From positions 310,001 to 374,000 of the forward strand of contig NZ_CP021874.1 in assembly GCF_002197645.1 (NCBI RefSeq): a stretch of DNA of 64,000 nt, given 5' to 3'. The position numbers and the translations under genes were made by a program. Of the stretch, positions 49,797 through 59,600 are shown piece after piece. The DNA comes from Enterococcus wangshanyuanii (GTDB taxonomy: Bacteria; Bacillota; Bacilli; Lactobacillales; Enterococcaceae). Each line of letters begins with the position of its first letter. Position 1 is the stretch's first letter. The notes beneath the pieces were generated by a model, which was not told the origin of the DNA, did not search any database, and saw only the letters and a program-made list of their open reading frames with translations.

Positions 49797-52098
49797 AATA
49801 AAATCCATTTCATTTGAAAACTTTAAATTATTTTCGGAAGAAAAAGAAGTAAGCATTCCAACAGACTCTTTATTCATTTTAGATGGACCTAATGGTTATG
49901 GTAAGACAACAGTTTTTGATGCTATCGAAATATTAATTAAAGGTGAAAGAAATCGTGAAAAAAGTTTAGATACGACTTATAGAGCTAAAAATAGAACTTT
50001 ACCATTTGCTAATGATAAAAACAAAAAAATTATCATTACTGGTATTTTTGAAGTATGTGGAGAAAAACGTTGCTACTTAAGAGAATTTGAAGCAAATAGT
50101 AACAAAGGTGGTCACCAAAATGTAAAACAAGCAAGTAAGCTCTATAAAATCGAGAATAATGAAAGGCAGCCAATTCAGTCAGAAGAAATGTATCAAGAGT
50201 TAGGATTAAATGCAGATGGTTCAAACTTTAATTTATTACATTATGTTCAACAAGAAGAAAGTACTACTTTTTTGAAACAAAGTGAAAAAGGGCGGATGGA
50301 TGAGTTAGGAAAATTGTTTAATACGGTTGAATCCGATGATGAGTTACAAAAAATAAGTACTGTAAGAAAGAGAGTAAGCAAATTAATCCAAGAATTAGAA
50401 GAACAATTAGAAGCATCTAAACAACGTAAAAAGAGTTTTTCAGTGGAGAGTGAAGGGAAGAAAATAGAACAAATAACTTTTATTCAATTATTTAATCAAT
50501 TAGAATATAGTTGGGATAAGGAAAACTATATTTTTGAAGATTCTAAACATGTCAAAGAAATAATAGAAGAGTTAGATGAGTTAAAAAATTTAGTTAGTCA
50601 TAAAAATGAATTTAATATCTATAAAAAAAATCGTCAAATTATGAATCTTGCTAGTAAAGAAACACTATTGAAATTATTGCTTGTTTCCCCAGATATTTTA
50701 AATAAGAAAGAGCCAATAATAACTATTGCTAATGAAGTAATCAAGAATCAAAGGTGGTTGGAATCCACAGATGATACCCAAAAAATTAATTGGCTTTTAG
50801 AGGAGCAATATGCTTATGCTTTTAAGTATATAGAATCTTCACTAGATTCATTTAAAGAATTACAAAATTCTATTTTGGAAAATAAGAAAAGTATTAACCT
50901 TAATGAGAAAATATTAATGAATTTACAACAAGCTAGAGAGAATTTGCATGGAAAACATCAGCAATTTATAGAGGATGAAAATCCAGAACAGATTCAATGT
51001 CCATATTGTGGAGAACCTTATTCCACAAAATCTTTAGAAGAAGCCTATCAATTAGCTAAAGAACTTTTTAAAAGCAATAATGTTTTGTCAGAAAAAGTTC
51101 TTTCTTTGGAAAAAGAACGTAGTAAAGAAATAAGAAAAATTGCTTCTGAAATGGAAAAATTTAATGAAAAACACCAAGGAGAAGTACTTCTTAGCAAATG
51201 GATGGAGGAAGGAAAAGGTGTTCAAGAAAAATTAGAGAGTAGCAAAAATTATTTAGAAAAACAAGAAATAATGTATTCAGAGTACCAGATAGATGAAACG
51301 AATATTGTTTCTGATGGAGAGAACAACCTCGATATTTTAAAAAATAAAATTCAAGCATTAATAATACTTTTAAGTGATGAGGTAGAAGAACAAATGCCTA
51401 AAAATGAAAAAGTATTTTCTAATTTGTTGAAAAATAATGGAGATCAATTAGATGAGCTAACAATTGAAAAGATTGAATCAAAACAGAAATATATTGAATA
51501 TAGTTATTATGACAGTGAAAAAATAAGAAGAGAGAAAGAATATAAACTATATAAAGAATTGTATGAGAAAAACTCAAAAATGAATAAATTTAAAGAGAAA
51601 ATTGATTCCGTATTCAATATTTATAATTTGCAGAAGAAAAATTATTTAGAGACGTTAATTTCAAAACTTGAAATTACATTGTATATCTATACAGGAAAAA
51701 TAATTCAAAATTACCCGGGGGGATTAGGAGTATTTATGAGTATAGAATCAAATGGTTCCTACCTCAAATTTTTAGCAAATTATAATGATGATATTGATAT
51801 TTTTTCGAAATTAAGTACAGGTCAATTAAGTGCCTTTGTTATTTCGCTAGTACTAGCAATGAATCGTAAATTTTCAACGAAAGAATTTTCATTACTATTG
51901 ATTGATGATCCAGTACAATCAATGGATGAATTAAATGTGAGTGCTTTTGTTGATTTATTGAGAAATGAATTTAGTGATTATCAAGTAATTGTGTCTACAC
52001 ATGAAGAACGTATTTCAAATTTTTTTAAGTATAAGTACAGAATGTCTAATTTGAATACAGAAAGTTTAAATGTGCGAAAAGAATTGAATTCCAAATAA
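49783..52098 (+). CDS. Rad50/SMC-like ATPase (LmuB-like)
   Basis: The roughly 770-residue ABC ATPase has Walker A GPNGYGKTT (about 36-44) after ISFENFKLF, long coiled coils with a zinc hook Q-C-P-Y-C-G-E (C407/C410), signature LSTGQLSAF (about 678), Walker B LLLIDDPVQSMDE (about 705) and switch His STHEER. Such proteins sense DNA ends or unusual DNA and activate the partner nuclease. ATG codons occur at 49780, 49783 and 49786; 49783 is chosen for spacing from AGGAG. It is the last gene of the operon, and a terminator follows after 180 bases. Confidence 0.85.
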   Translation: MMKSKIKSISFENFKLFSEEKEVSIPTDSLFILDGPNGYGKTTVFDAIEILIKGERNREKSLDTTYRAKNRTLPFANDKNKKIIITGIFEVCGEKRCYLREFEANSNKGGHQNVKQASKLYKIENNERQPIQSEEMYQELGLNADGSNFNLLHYVQQEESTTFLKQSEKGRMDELGKLFNTVESDDELQKISTVRKRVSKLIQELEEQLEASKQRKKSFSVESEGKKIEQITFIQLFNQLEYSWDKENYIFEDSKHVKEIIEELDELKNLVSHKNEFNIYKKNRQIMNLASKETLLKLLLVSPDILNKKEPIITIANEVIKNQRWLESTDDTQKINWLLEEQYAYAFKYIESSLDSFKELQNSILENKKSINLNEKILMNLQQARENLHGKHQQFIEDENPEQIQCPYCGEPYSTKSLEEAYQLAKELFKSNNVLSEKVLSLEKERSKEIRKIASEMEKFNEKHQGEVLLSKWMEEGKGVQEKLESSKNYLEKQEIMYSEYQIDETNIVSDGENNLDILKNKIQALIILLSDEVEEQMPKNEKVFSNLLKNNGDQLDELTIEKIESKQKYIEYSYYDSEKIRREKEYKLYKELYEKNSKMNKFKEKIDSVFNIYNLQKKNYLETLISKLEITLYIYTGKIIQNYPGGLGVFMSIESNGSYLKFLANYNDDIDIFSKLSTGQLSAFVISLVLAMNRKFSTKEFSLLLIDDPVQSMDELNVSAFVDLLRNEFSDYQVIVSTHEERISNFFKYKYRMSNLNTESLNVRKELNSK

Positions 52099-52277
52099 TT
52101 AACTTTTCTAAAATTAAAACAAAAAATTATGAAATTTAAATATATATGTTTCTGGAATTTACGTGTTTTTAAAAAATAGTGTAACTGATGAGTTTTATCT
52201 ATAGGAGCTCTTAATCTTATAGAAGTTTAAAACTATCAGATTTTTATAAGTTGTATTTGAACATTTTTTGAATAATT

Positions 52278-52318
52278 AAAAAGCTAAAATCATAAACAAA
52301 TAGATTTTAGCTTTTTTT
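52278..52318. terminator. Terminator after the SMC-like gene
   Basis: AAAAGCTAAAATC pairs with GATTTTAGCTTTT, with A- and T-runs on both sides. It can also serve the convergent small gene at 52342-52614. Confidence 0.88.
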
Positions 52319-52341
52319 ACTTCACAAAATTTGTTATTTTC

Positions 52342-52614
52342 CTACTTAACTTTCCCTCTCTGCATCATCCTACCCACAACTTCCTCACTCTCCTTCAAAA
52401 CCTCCTCAAAATCCCCAGAAAACACCTGATACAACTGCTGACAAGAATAATACCGCATCCGCATATCCTTCTTATTCCTCGTAACCTTCCCATTAAAAAA
52501 CTCATCCAAATAAACCAACGACTTCTGCCAAGACCGAAGCTTGATCAACTCACTCCGTACATCCAAAATATCCTGATAAGGGACTGCTTTCAAATTCTGT
52601 TCTTTACTCATCAT
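52342..52614 (-). CDS. Small hypothetical protein
   Basis: The product is a 90-residue basic, helical protein (MMSKEQNLKAVPYQDILDV, then YYSCQQLYQVFSGDFEEVLKESEEVVGRMM). The start ATG 52614 follows GGAATGG; the frame extends ten codons further without a ribosome site. The wobble positions on the coding strand are G-rich, unlike the AT-rich neighbours. I do not recognise the family. It lies between two defence systems and could be a regulator, but nothing in the sequence proves that. Confidence 0.6.
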   Translation of the reverse strand: MMSKEQNLKAVPYQDILDVRSELIKLRSWQKSLVYLDEFFNGKVTRNKKDMRMRYYSCQQLYQVFSGDFEEVLKESEEVVGRMMQRGKVK

Positions 52615-52785
52615 TACACATCCATTCCTTTTTTGTGAAACCAAAAGGAAAATAAAAAACGATCAGACCTATCTGTGCCTCATCGTGTGCAATAGTTCGT
52701 CAAAGAACGCATGAAATCGCCAGAAAAATGAAAGAATCCACTAATACCCCTAGTCAAATCAATCAAAATTAAGTACAATAAAACA

Positions 52786-52893
52786 TGCGAGTACTTTGGT
52801 ACGCGCTATCGGCAACTCGATTATGCAGTTACTGCTGCTTATTCGGGGCCTTGCAACGTGATGCCAGTCAGGTTGTAAGGTGCCGTTTTTTAT
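52786..52893 (+). ncRNA. Candidate small RNA with terminator
   Basis: A -10-like TACAAT (52774-52779) precedes a GC-richer block of about 105 bases. The block ends in a hairpin, CCTTGCAAC/GTTGTAAGG, then TGCCGTTTTTTATTTTT. Its 3' end would overlap a 42-codon hydrophobic ORF on the other strand (52890-53018). No known RNA family was recognised. Confidence 0.45.
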
Positions 52894-53171
52894 TTTTCTA
52901 TTTTTAACTCCGTACACTGTAACTTTAGAAAAAACAACCATAGAATAGAAACAAAAAAAGCATTGGCACAATGTCCAATACCTGAATAAGTCAATAGTAT
53001 CTCAAAGAAACCTAGCATTCTGTTCTAGTCGTAGCTTCAAAAAGAGACATGACAAAAAAGCTAGTGATTTGTTTACTATTGGCGTACTTGCGTAGACATT
53101 TACTGATGTTTTCAAGACCATTTCCGTTCAGTGCCAGCCAAACAAAAAGGTGCCAAGGATTAAATTGTCAT

Positions 53172-53213
53172 AAAGTTGAGTGATGTTCTGAATCAGGACT
53201 TACTCAGCTTTTT
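53172..53213. terminator. Terminator-like hairpin
   Basis: AGTTGAGT-GATGTTCTGA pairs imperfectly with TCAGGACTTACTCAGCT, followed by TTTTTT. It could end a transcript from the left. Confidence 0.6.
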
Positions 53214-53440
53214 TATTTCCATTCTATACACTAAGTATAAATAAATCGACAGAGAGAATCAAGGCGAACAGAGAAAAAAACAACCGAAAATTCGGTTTTG
53301 TTATAGGATACAATTAATCTTTAAATAATCCTGAAGCTTGAAAAACTAGGTTAGTGTGAAATAATAGGAATCATTTCCTTAAAGTTCACTCAAAATCTAG
53401 TATAATAGTAGTTAACTACGAATCAAAGGATGTGCTTGCT

Positions 53441-53629
53441 ATGTCATTAAATATAGATAAATCAAAATTAACAATCATGGGTGTACAATTTGATTCCCAA
53501 AAAGACTTTAAAAGCGTCTGGTACGTTTTGAGCACAAATATGATAGAAGGCTGGGAGCCTGAAAAGCACGATGTAGAAGAGATGAAACAATACATTATCA
53601 GAAAAAAAGAGCAACTTCATAGAGGTTAG
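53441..53629 (+). CDS. Small hypothetical protein
   Basis: The product is a 62-residue protein (MSLNIDKSKLTIMGVQFDSQ, then WEPEKHDVEEMKQYIIRKKEQ), with an N-terminal strand region and a charged C-terminal helix. The start is ATG 53441, ten bases behind AAAGGA; TATAAT at 53401-53406 is a likely -10 box. Its stop codon lies within a terminator that is a second copy of the sufB terminator. No family was recognised; size and charge would suit a small regulator or antitoxin, which is speculation. Confidence 0.6.
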   Translation: MSLNIDKSKLTIMGVQFDSQKDFKSVWYVLSTNMIEGWEPEKHDVEEMKQYIIRKKEQLHRG

Positions 53630-53666
53630 AATCGCTTAAATCATGGCGCTTCTGCCTTTTTGTTTT
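53623..53666 (+). terminator. Terminator; right copy of the 44-bp direct repeat
   Basis: AGAATCGC pairs imperfectly with GCGCTTCT, followed by GCCTTTTTGTTTT. It is 84% identical over 44 ungapped bases to the sufB terminator at 44581-44624. Confidence 0.75.
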
Positions 53667-54031
53667 GATATCAAACAAAAAAGATATTGCTATATAAAGG
53701 AAAAATCGTCCACATTCCTCTTACTATTCTATCAATTAATCCAAAACAAATGGTACGATTTAAGTTTTTTTAACAAAACTAAACGGAATTTATTTTTTAT
53801 ATTGTCTGAAAATAAAGACAAAATGGTGTTATAATCAACTTGAGGTTGATAATGGATTGAATAAATAGTAGTTTACTGTAGAAATAGATATTGAGAAGTA
53901 GAGCAAGTCACTTTCAAGTAATTTAAACCGAAAGAAGAGACGAAGATATTTTTATTGTTACCAATCAGGTGTCTGATTATTCTAAATCAAATGGTTGCTT
54001 AATTAATATGTTTTTAGGAGGTTTTTAAGTG
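53667..54031 (+). promoter_or_regulatory. Leader region and promoter of the Wadjet operon
   Basis: An extended -10 box TGTTATAAT ends at 53835, giving a leader of about 190 bases before jetA. A small inverted repeat AATCAG/CTGATT lies at 53963-53978. No ORF here has a ribosome site. Confidence 0.5.
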
Positions 54032-55507
54032 ATGAAGAAAATAATGCCAGCCAATTATTTGACAGTAGAAAATTTTGAGCGTTATAGACGAATTATGGGG
54101 CGTTTTTATCAACGTCATCGGCAAATGCAAGGCTCCTTATATCGACCAGAAGTGATAGAAATGATGCAGCAGGACTATTCAGAAGATTATGGCGAATTAG
54201 AAGTTGATCAGGATTTGGAAAATTTAGTTTCGTGGGGAAATTTAGAGAAGCAGCAAGAGATGATCCAACCTCGATCTATTGAAGAGTGGCGTAACAAAAA
54301 TTTCCGTTATCAAATCACTGAAGCGGGTGTACTAGTGGAAGAAATGGTCTATCAAATAACACATTCTAAGCAAGTTTCAAAAGGGGCGCTAGATGAAGGG
54401 GACTTCCGTAGATTATTACAATTACTAACGGATTTAATTAATCATGCTGGAGATCCAGTAGAATTATGGTTGGACATTCGTGCCGAGTTTGGGCAGATTC
54501 GTAAAAAAACAGCAAATTACATCCGCTATATTACAAGTCCGGAAGTGGATAGTCGAATGAAAACAGAAGCTTTTCTCATTTATAAAGATAATTTCATGAA
54601 CTATTTACGGGAGTTTATTGTTAGTGTGCAAAATCTTTATTTTCGGTTTCAAGAAGTGATTCAAAAATTTTCAACGATTAATCAGCAGGAGTTAATTGCA
54701 GGTTTATATTTAAAAGAACAAGAAGTTCCTATTTTTGATGGCATTACTGAATCTGAGGTAGCTGATCAGGTAGTTGGGGAAATGAATGCACTTCATGATT
54801 GGTTTATAGGTGGTGGGCAACGACCTAGTGAATATGATAACTTGATGGAGCAAACCAATCAAATGATCGCCAAGATCACAAACTTGATTTATTATTTTGG
54901 ACAGGAAATTAGACAATATCAAAGTCGGAAAAAGGATTATCTCCATCTAGCAAGTTGGTTTTCCAAAGTAGAGGAGTTGTCAGAAGCACAGAAAATGTAT
55001 GCTGGAATTTTTGGTTTAGAGCATTCTCGTCATTTTTATGTGACTGAAGGTACCGATGCAACAAGCAATCGGGAAAATAGTTGGACATTAACGCCAGGAA
55101 CTCTTTTTCTTAATAAAAGAGGACATGGAGCGCGTCAGGAACGGAAGGCTTCCAGTTTCAAAATGAATGTGACCGCTCAGTTTGAAGCACAAGAGCAGTA
55201 TCGTCAGAAGGTTTTAGCGCAGCGTGAACGGATTGATAGCTATTTCAAGGAGGGCTTACTTGATTTTTCAACGCTTGATCGATTAGATGCTGGAGCTCGT
55301 CAGATGTTTTTAAAATGGATCAGTAGTGCAATTTCAATGCAAGTACCTAATCATCAGCAGATAGAAAAAATAGTACAGCAGACAATCGTGACTGAATTAG
55401 ACTTTGAAGTTACGATTAATATCGATTTAAGTCAAAGTATTGAAGTAGCATGTGTTGATGGTCAGCTAACTATGCCTTATGTCGTGATGGAAAGGGTGGT
55501 AGGATGA
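54032..55507 (+). CDS. jetA: Wadjet subunit JetA (kleisin-like)
   Basis: The roughly 491-residue protein is the MukF-like kleisin of the Wadjet SMC complex. Its N-terminal region is winged-helix-like (ENFERYRRIMGRFYQRHRQM, RNKNFRYQITEAGVLVEEMVYQ), followed by long helices. Identity rests on gene order jetA-B-C-D and size more than on a motif. AGGAGG lies seven bases before GTG 54029 and ten before ATG 54032, so either could be the start. The stop overlaps the jetB start (ATGA). Confidence 0.88.
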   Translation: MKKIMPANYLTVENFERYRRIMGRFYQRHRQMQGSLYRPEVIEMMQQDYSEDYGELEVDQDLENLVSWGNLEKQQEMIQPRSIEEWRNKNFRYQITEAGVLVEEMVYQITHSKQVSKGALDEGDFRRLLQLLTDLINHAGDPVELWLDIRAEFGQIRKKTANYIRYITSPEVDSRMKTEAFLIYKDNFMNYLREFIVSVQNLYFRFQEVIQKFSTINQQELIAGLYLKEQEVPIFDGITESEVADQVVGEMNALHDWFIGGGQRPSEYDNLMEQTNQMIAKITNLIYYFGQEIRQYQSRKKDYLHLASWFSKVEELSEAQKMYAGIFGLEHSRHFYVTEGTDATSNRENSWTLTPGTLFLNKRGHGARQERKASSFKMNVTAQFEAQEQYRQKVLAQRERIDSYFKEGLLDFSTLDRLDAGARQMFLKWISSAISMQVPNHQQIEKIVQQTIVTELDFEVTINIDLSQSIEVACVDGQLTMPYVVMERVVG

Positions 55508-56628
55508 AACCAGAAGAGTTTGGACTGGCAGTAAAATTGTTAGTTGAAAATTTTTGGATTATTCGAGAAGATCAACCTGAAAACTACAACTTTTTACGTC
55601 GTCATCAGCAGTATATTCAACGAGAATTTCGGCAACGTTTTGGGTTAAATGTTACGATACGTCCTCAATATATACAGGTGCTAAAACGTCCATTTCAATT
55701 AGAAGCATGGATGGGCAATCATGAATTCATCATGCCTATGGATTTTTCTTTATTTTGTTGTGGTATGGCTTATGTAGAGGAACTGGAAACAGATGCGCCT
55801 TTTATGATGCATGAGCTTGTACAGGGAATTCAACTCATGATTCCTGAAGCCTTGATGATAGATTGGACAAATTATAATCATCGTAAAAGTTTAGTGCGAG
55901 CTGTAAAAAAAATGGAGCAATTACGGTTAATTAAGAGAATTGAAGGAGAAGTGTCAGATTTTGAGCAAAGGGAAGACAACACAGAGATTTTATTTATGAC
56001 GACACCAATGGCTCGTGCTTTCCTAGCAAGAGCACCACAGTCTTATACACAGTATGAGTCCTTTAATGAATTTAAAGCAGACTTAGAGGATAGTCGCCGC
56101 AGTCTCGAACGGAATCAAGTGATTTATCAACGATTGTTAATGACACCTCAAATTAAGCGAACGGCCCAAAATGAGGACATTTTTGCTTTAATGAGAAATT
56201 ATTACCGCTATACGCAGGAATATGTTGAGAGTAATACGCCTTTTCATTTTGAACTGTATCGAGATTATGCAGCTTTTACATTGGAACAGCGAGATAATTG
56301 GCAGGAATTGTTCCCTAGTCGACAAGTAGTGGATGAGGTTTTAATACAATTAGCCACGATATTACGGCAAGAGGAATTCATTCCAACAGCTTACGGTGAA
56401 ATCTACCTAACTGAGGAACAATGGAGTGGGCTTGTGAAGGAGCTGCAAGAAAATTATTGCAGCTTTTGGTCAAAGGAGTTCAAAGAGAAGTCTTTAAGTC
56501 AGCTATCTGACACTCTATTTCATCGAGGCATTTCATGGGGGATGTTTGAGTGCATAGAGGATAAGATAATTATCCAACCGGCTTTCGGTCGTTTGGTGGC
56601 GGAAATGAGGAAAGAAAATGACGAATAG
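55504..56628 (+). CDS. jetB: Wadjet subunit JetB (MukE-like)
   Basis: The 374-residue, mostly helical/winged-helix protein is the MukE-like partner in Wadjet. It is longer than many JetB proteins (about 200-250 residues), with a C-terminal extension ending SWGMFECIEDKIIIQPAFGRLVAEM. It starts within the jetA stop and overlaps jetC by 11 bases, so the subunits are translationally coupled. Assigned from position in the operon and general pattern. Confidence 0.85.
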   Translation: MKPEEFGLAVKLLVENFWIIREDQPENYNFLRRHQQYIQREFRQRFGLNVTIRPQYIQVLKRPFQLEAWMGNHEFIMPMDFSLFCCGMAYVEELETDAPFMMHELVQGIQLMIPEALMIDWTNYNHRKSLVRAVKKMEQLRLIKRIEGEVSDFEQREDNTEILFMTTPMARAFLARAPQSYTQYESFNEFKADLEDSRRSLERNQVIYQRLLMTPQIKRTAQNEDIFALMRNYYRYTQEYVESNTPFHFELYRDYAAFTLEQRDNWQELFPSRQVVDEVLIQLATILRQEEFIPTAYGEIYLTEEQWSGLVKELQENYCSFWSKEFKEKSLSQLSDTLFHRGISWGMFECIEDKIIIQPAFGRLVAEMRKENDE

Positions 56629-59600
56629 ATGGGTAATGAATCGAGTTGGCTTGTTAAATTTTTGGTATTATACAAAAGAAACGTTTGAATTAGCAGAAGG
56701 TCGAATGCTTCTTAGAGGGACAAATGGATCGGGAAAGTCATTGACGATGCAAAGCTTATTTCCAGTGCTATTTGATGGAGACACCAGTGCCTATCGCTTG
56801 GATTCCTTTGGTTCCAGAGATCGAAAAATGGAAGATTATTTGTTAGGTGAAAAAGGTGTGTCTCAACGAGATGAAGGGATAGGCTATCTATTTTTAGAAG
56901 TAAAACGGGAAGCTCGAGAGGAATATTTGACCGTTGGAATTGGGATGCATGCGAATCGAGGCGGAACGCTCAAAAAATGGTTTTTTGCTATTGAAAATAA
57001 TCAGCGAGTAGGCAAAGATTTTGAGCTTTATGAAGAACTTCATCGAGAGGAATTGACCCCTTTAACCAAAGCGAAATTAAAGAATCGTTTAGCAGGAAAA
57101 GGGCGTATTTTTGATACACAAAGAGAGTATAGATCATTTGTCAATCAGCGGATTTTTGGGTTCGATCACTTAGATCAGTTTGACGAATTGATTACATTGC
57201 TATTACAGCTGCGTTCTCCAAAGCTATCTAAGGATTTTCGTCCATCTGTGATTTATGGCATTTTGCGTAATTCCTTACCGAAAATGAAAGAAGACGAATT
57301 ATTGACATTGTCGAAAACGATTGAACAACTCGATCTTCATCGAGAACGTTTGGAGGATTTAACTCGTGAAATGAAAGAATTGAATTCTTTTGCTAAAAAT
57401 TATCACAATTGGCATGATGAGTTAGTCTCTCAAATTGCTGGAAAGTGGTACCAGCTTTTTTATGATATGAAACAATTAGAGAAACAAGTTGCTGAACTTA
57501 AACAACAATTGGAAAATCATAACATAGATTTATTGGAAAACAGGAAGAATTTTGAGAGAAATGAGCAGGAAGTAGAGGCCCTGACAGCCACTATCTCACA
57601 ATTAAGTCAGCACGAAGGAATGAATTTAGTCCATCAGGAGTTAGAACTCAACAAGCGACTTACTCAAACATCAAAGGATTTAGCTGATACAAAAGAGCAA
57701 TTAGTGAAAAAGCAGCAGATAGTGAAAGAGCAACAAATGGAATTGGAAAATCGAAAATATTTACAGGAGGAGCTTTGCAATGATTTAGAAGAACTCATTC
57801 AAGATAACCAGCAATATCTTTCTTATTTGCGTTTCGAGGAGTTAGATAGTTCCTATTCAGAAAAGTTACGTACAACTATTACAACCTTTGAACGAAAATA
57901 TTGGTTAGAACAAGTTCGTCAAAAACAAAGTCATTTCCGTGAACTATTGCAGATGTTATCGAAATTGGTACATTTGGAGAATCAGAAGGTGGATCTGGAA
58001 CGCTTGGTTGGGAATGTGCAGCAAGAACTGGATGAGTTGCAACGAGATCTTCGGCATTGGCAACAAACACGACTCGCTGAGCTAGAAAAGTGGAAATTAG
58101 CGATTGATGCCTGGTTGACTAGGTCTCCCTTTCAATTATCAAAGAATCAATACCATGAGTTGCTTTATTGCATTGATAATTTGTTGGAAACAGAAGAACG
58201 TGAGGAAGTTGTTCTATCTCCTTTGACAGTTTCTTATCAGGAGACCTTGAAAAAGGAGCAATTAGCATTAGTACCTTTGGAGGCTCGTTTAGAAGAAAAT
58301 CAAACTAAAATTGCGGATATTCAACTGGAAATTGAAGAATGGCAGGGACAGAAAGCGCCTAAACCATATCAGCATGAAGGGAGGAAAAGCAATCGAAAGA
58401 GCTGGAGTGATAAAGCTAAGTATGTTTTGTTTTATGAAGGAGTAGACTTTCAAGCAAATGTGACAGAAGAAGAACGAAATCGCATCGAAAGAGCTTTATT
58501 CACGTCTGGTATTTTGGATAGTGTCATTAGTGAGGAAATGTTGCAATTGGCAGATGATTGGATGATTAAATCCAACCCGCAGTTAATGTCTTCTACTTTA
58601 GCGAGCGTTTTAACTGTAAATTCAGATTTGCCTCTTGAGTTGCAGAGTCAGGTTGCAAATGTGCTAGATAGTATCTTTTACAATGAGATGAACCCAATGA
58701 TAGACTTACCAATAATACATCAAGATGGCCGTTTTCAGATTGCCAACCTTAGTGGTGAAATGCCTGTTGATTATCAGGCTTCCTTTATTGGTGTTGCCAG
58801 TCAGGAACGCTATCGTCAGGAGCAAATCAAGAGACTGAAAACAGAGATTCTGCAATTAGAAGAAGCAAATCAGGAGCTTTCTACTCAAATTAGAGAACAA
58901 AAGCAGAAGCTTCAATCAATTGAAGAAGCTTATCAAGAGCGTCCAAGAGGAACAGAAGTGTATCAAACATATATGGAAACAAAAATTTTGGCGCTAGCAT
59001 TAACAGCTAAGGAAAAGGAATTAACAATTAAAAATGCTGAATTAAGTACCTTGCAGCAGCAACTTTTAATGATAAAGACGCACATAACGGAGAAAGCAGC
59101 TGGAGATCAACTAAATCAAAAAGAGGAAACGTATGAAGAGGCGTTACAATACGCACTAAACTATGAACAGAACCTTCATGAGGCGTTCAGTAAATCATCA
59201 GAACTCGATCGGCAACAGGAAATGCTAGAGACCATTGCTTCCCATGTTAGTAACTATCAAGAAGAAGAGCTTAGTTTGTTGGATAAAGTGAGTGTGTTAA
59301 TAGGTGAAATAACTAAATTGGAACGACTGCTTAAAGAGAATGAAGCACAGCAGCAAATCATTAATGTTGCAGAACTCACTGCTAAATTGATGGCAGCAAC
59401 AGAGGAACAACGGCAGTGCCAACAAGAAATCAAACAGTTGAATCAAGAACAAATTAAGTTAGAAAAGGCCAGAACAAAAATTACAGGAGATATAGAGCAT
59501 GAGGACCTTCAATTGGTTCTATTAATCAAGTTAGAAAGTAATTGGCGAGCGTTATTTGAAAAAGAGCTGCAAAGATTTAACCTACCAAGCACTGATTTGT

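Larger units (their letters stand above)
52615..53440. other. Long non-coding stretch with candidate RNA elements
   Basis: About 825 bases without a convincing protein gene. It contains a candidate small RNA (52786-52893), a possible weak second copy of its 3' half (53102-53154), a terminator hairpin (53172-53213), and the promoter of the next small gene (TATAAT at 53401-53406). The reading frame 52759-52971 (-) lacks a ribosome site. Confidence 0.5.

Noticed and set aside
52759..52971. 70-codon ORF on the minus strand
   Set aside because: No ribosome site, and it runs through the candidate RNA and its terminator.
53643..53834. 63-codon ORF after the right direct repeat
   Set aside because: Begins inside the terminator hairpin, no ribosome site, AT-driven composition.
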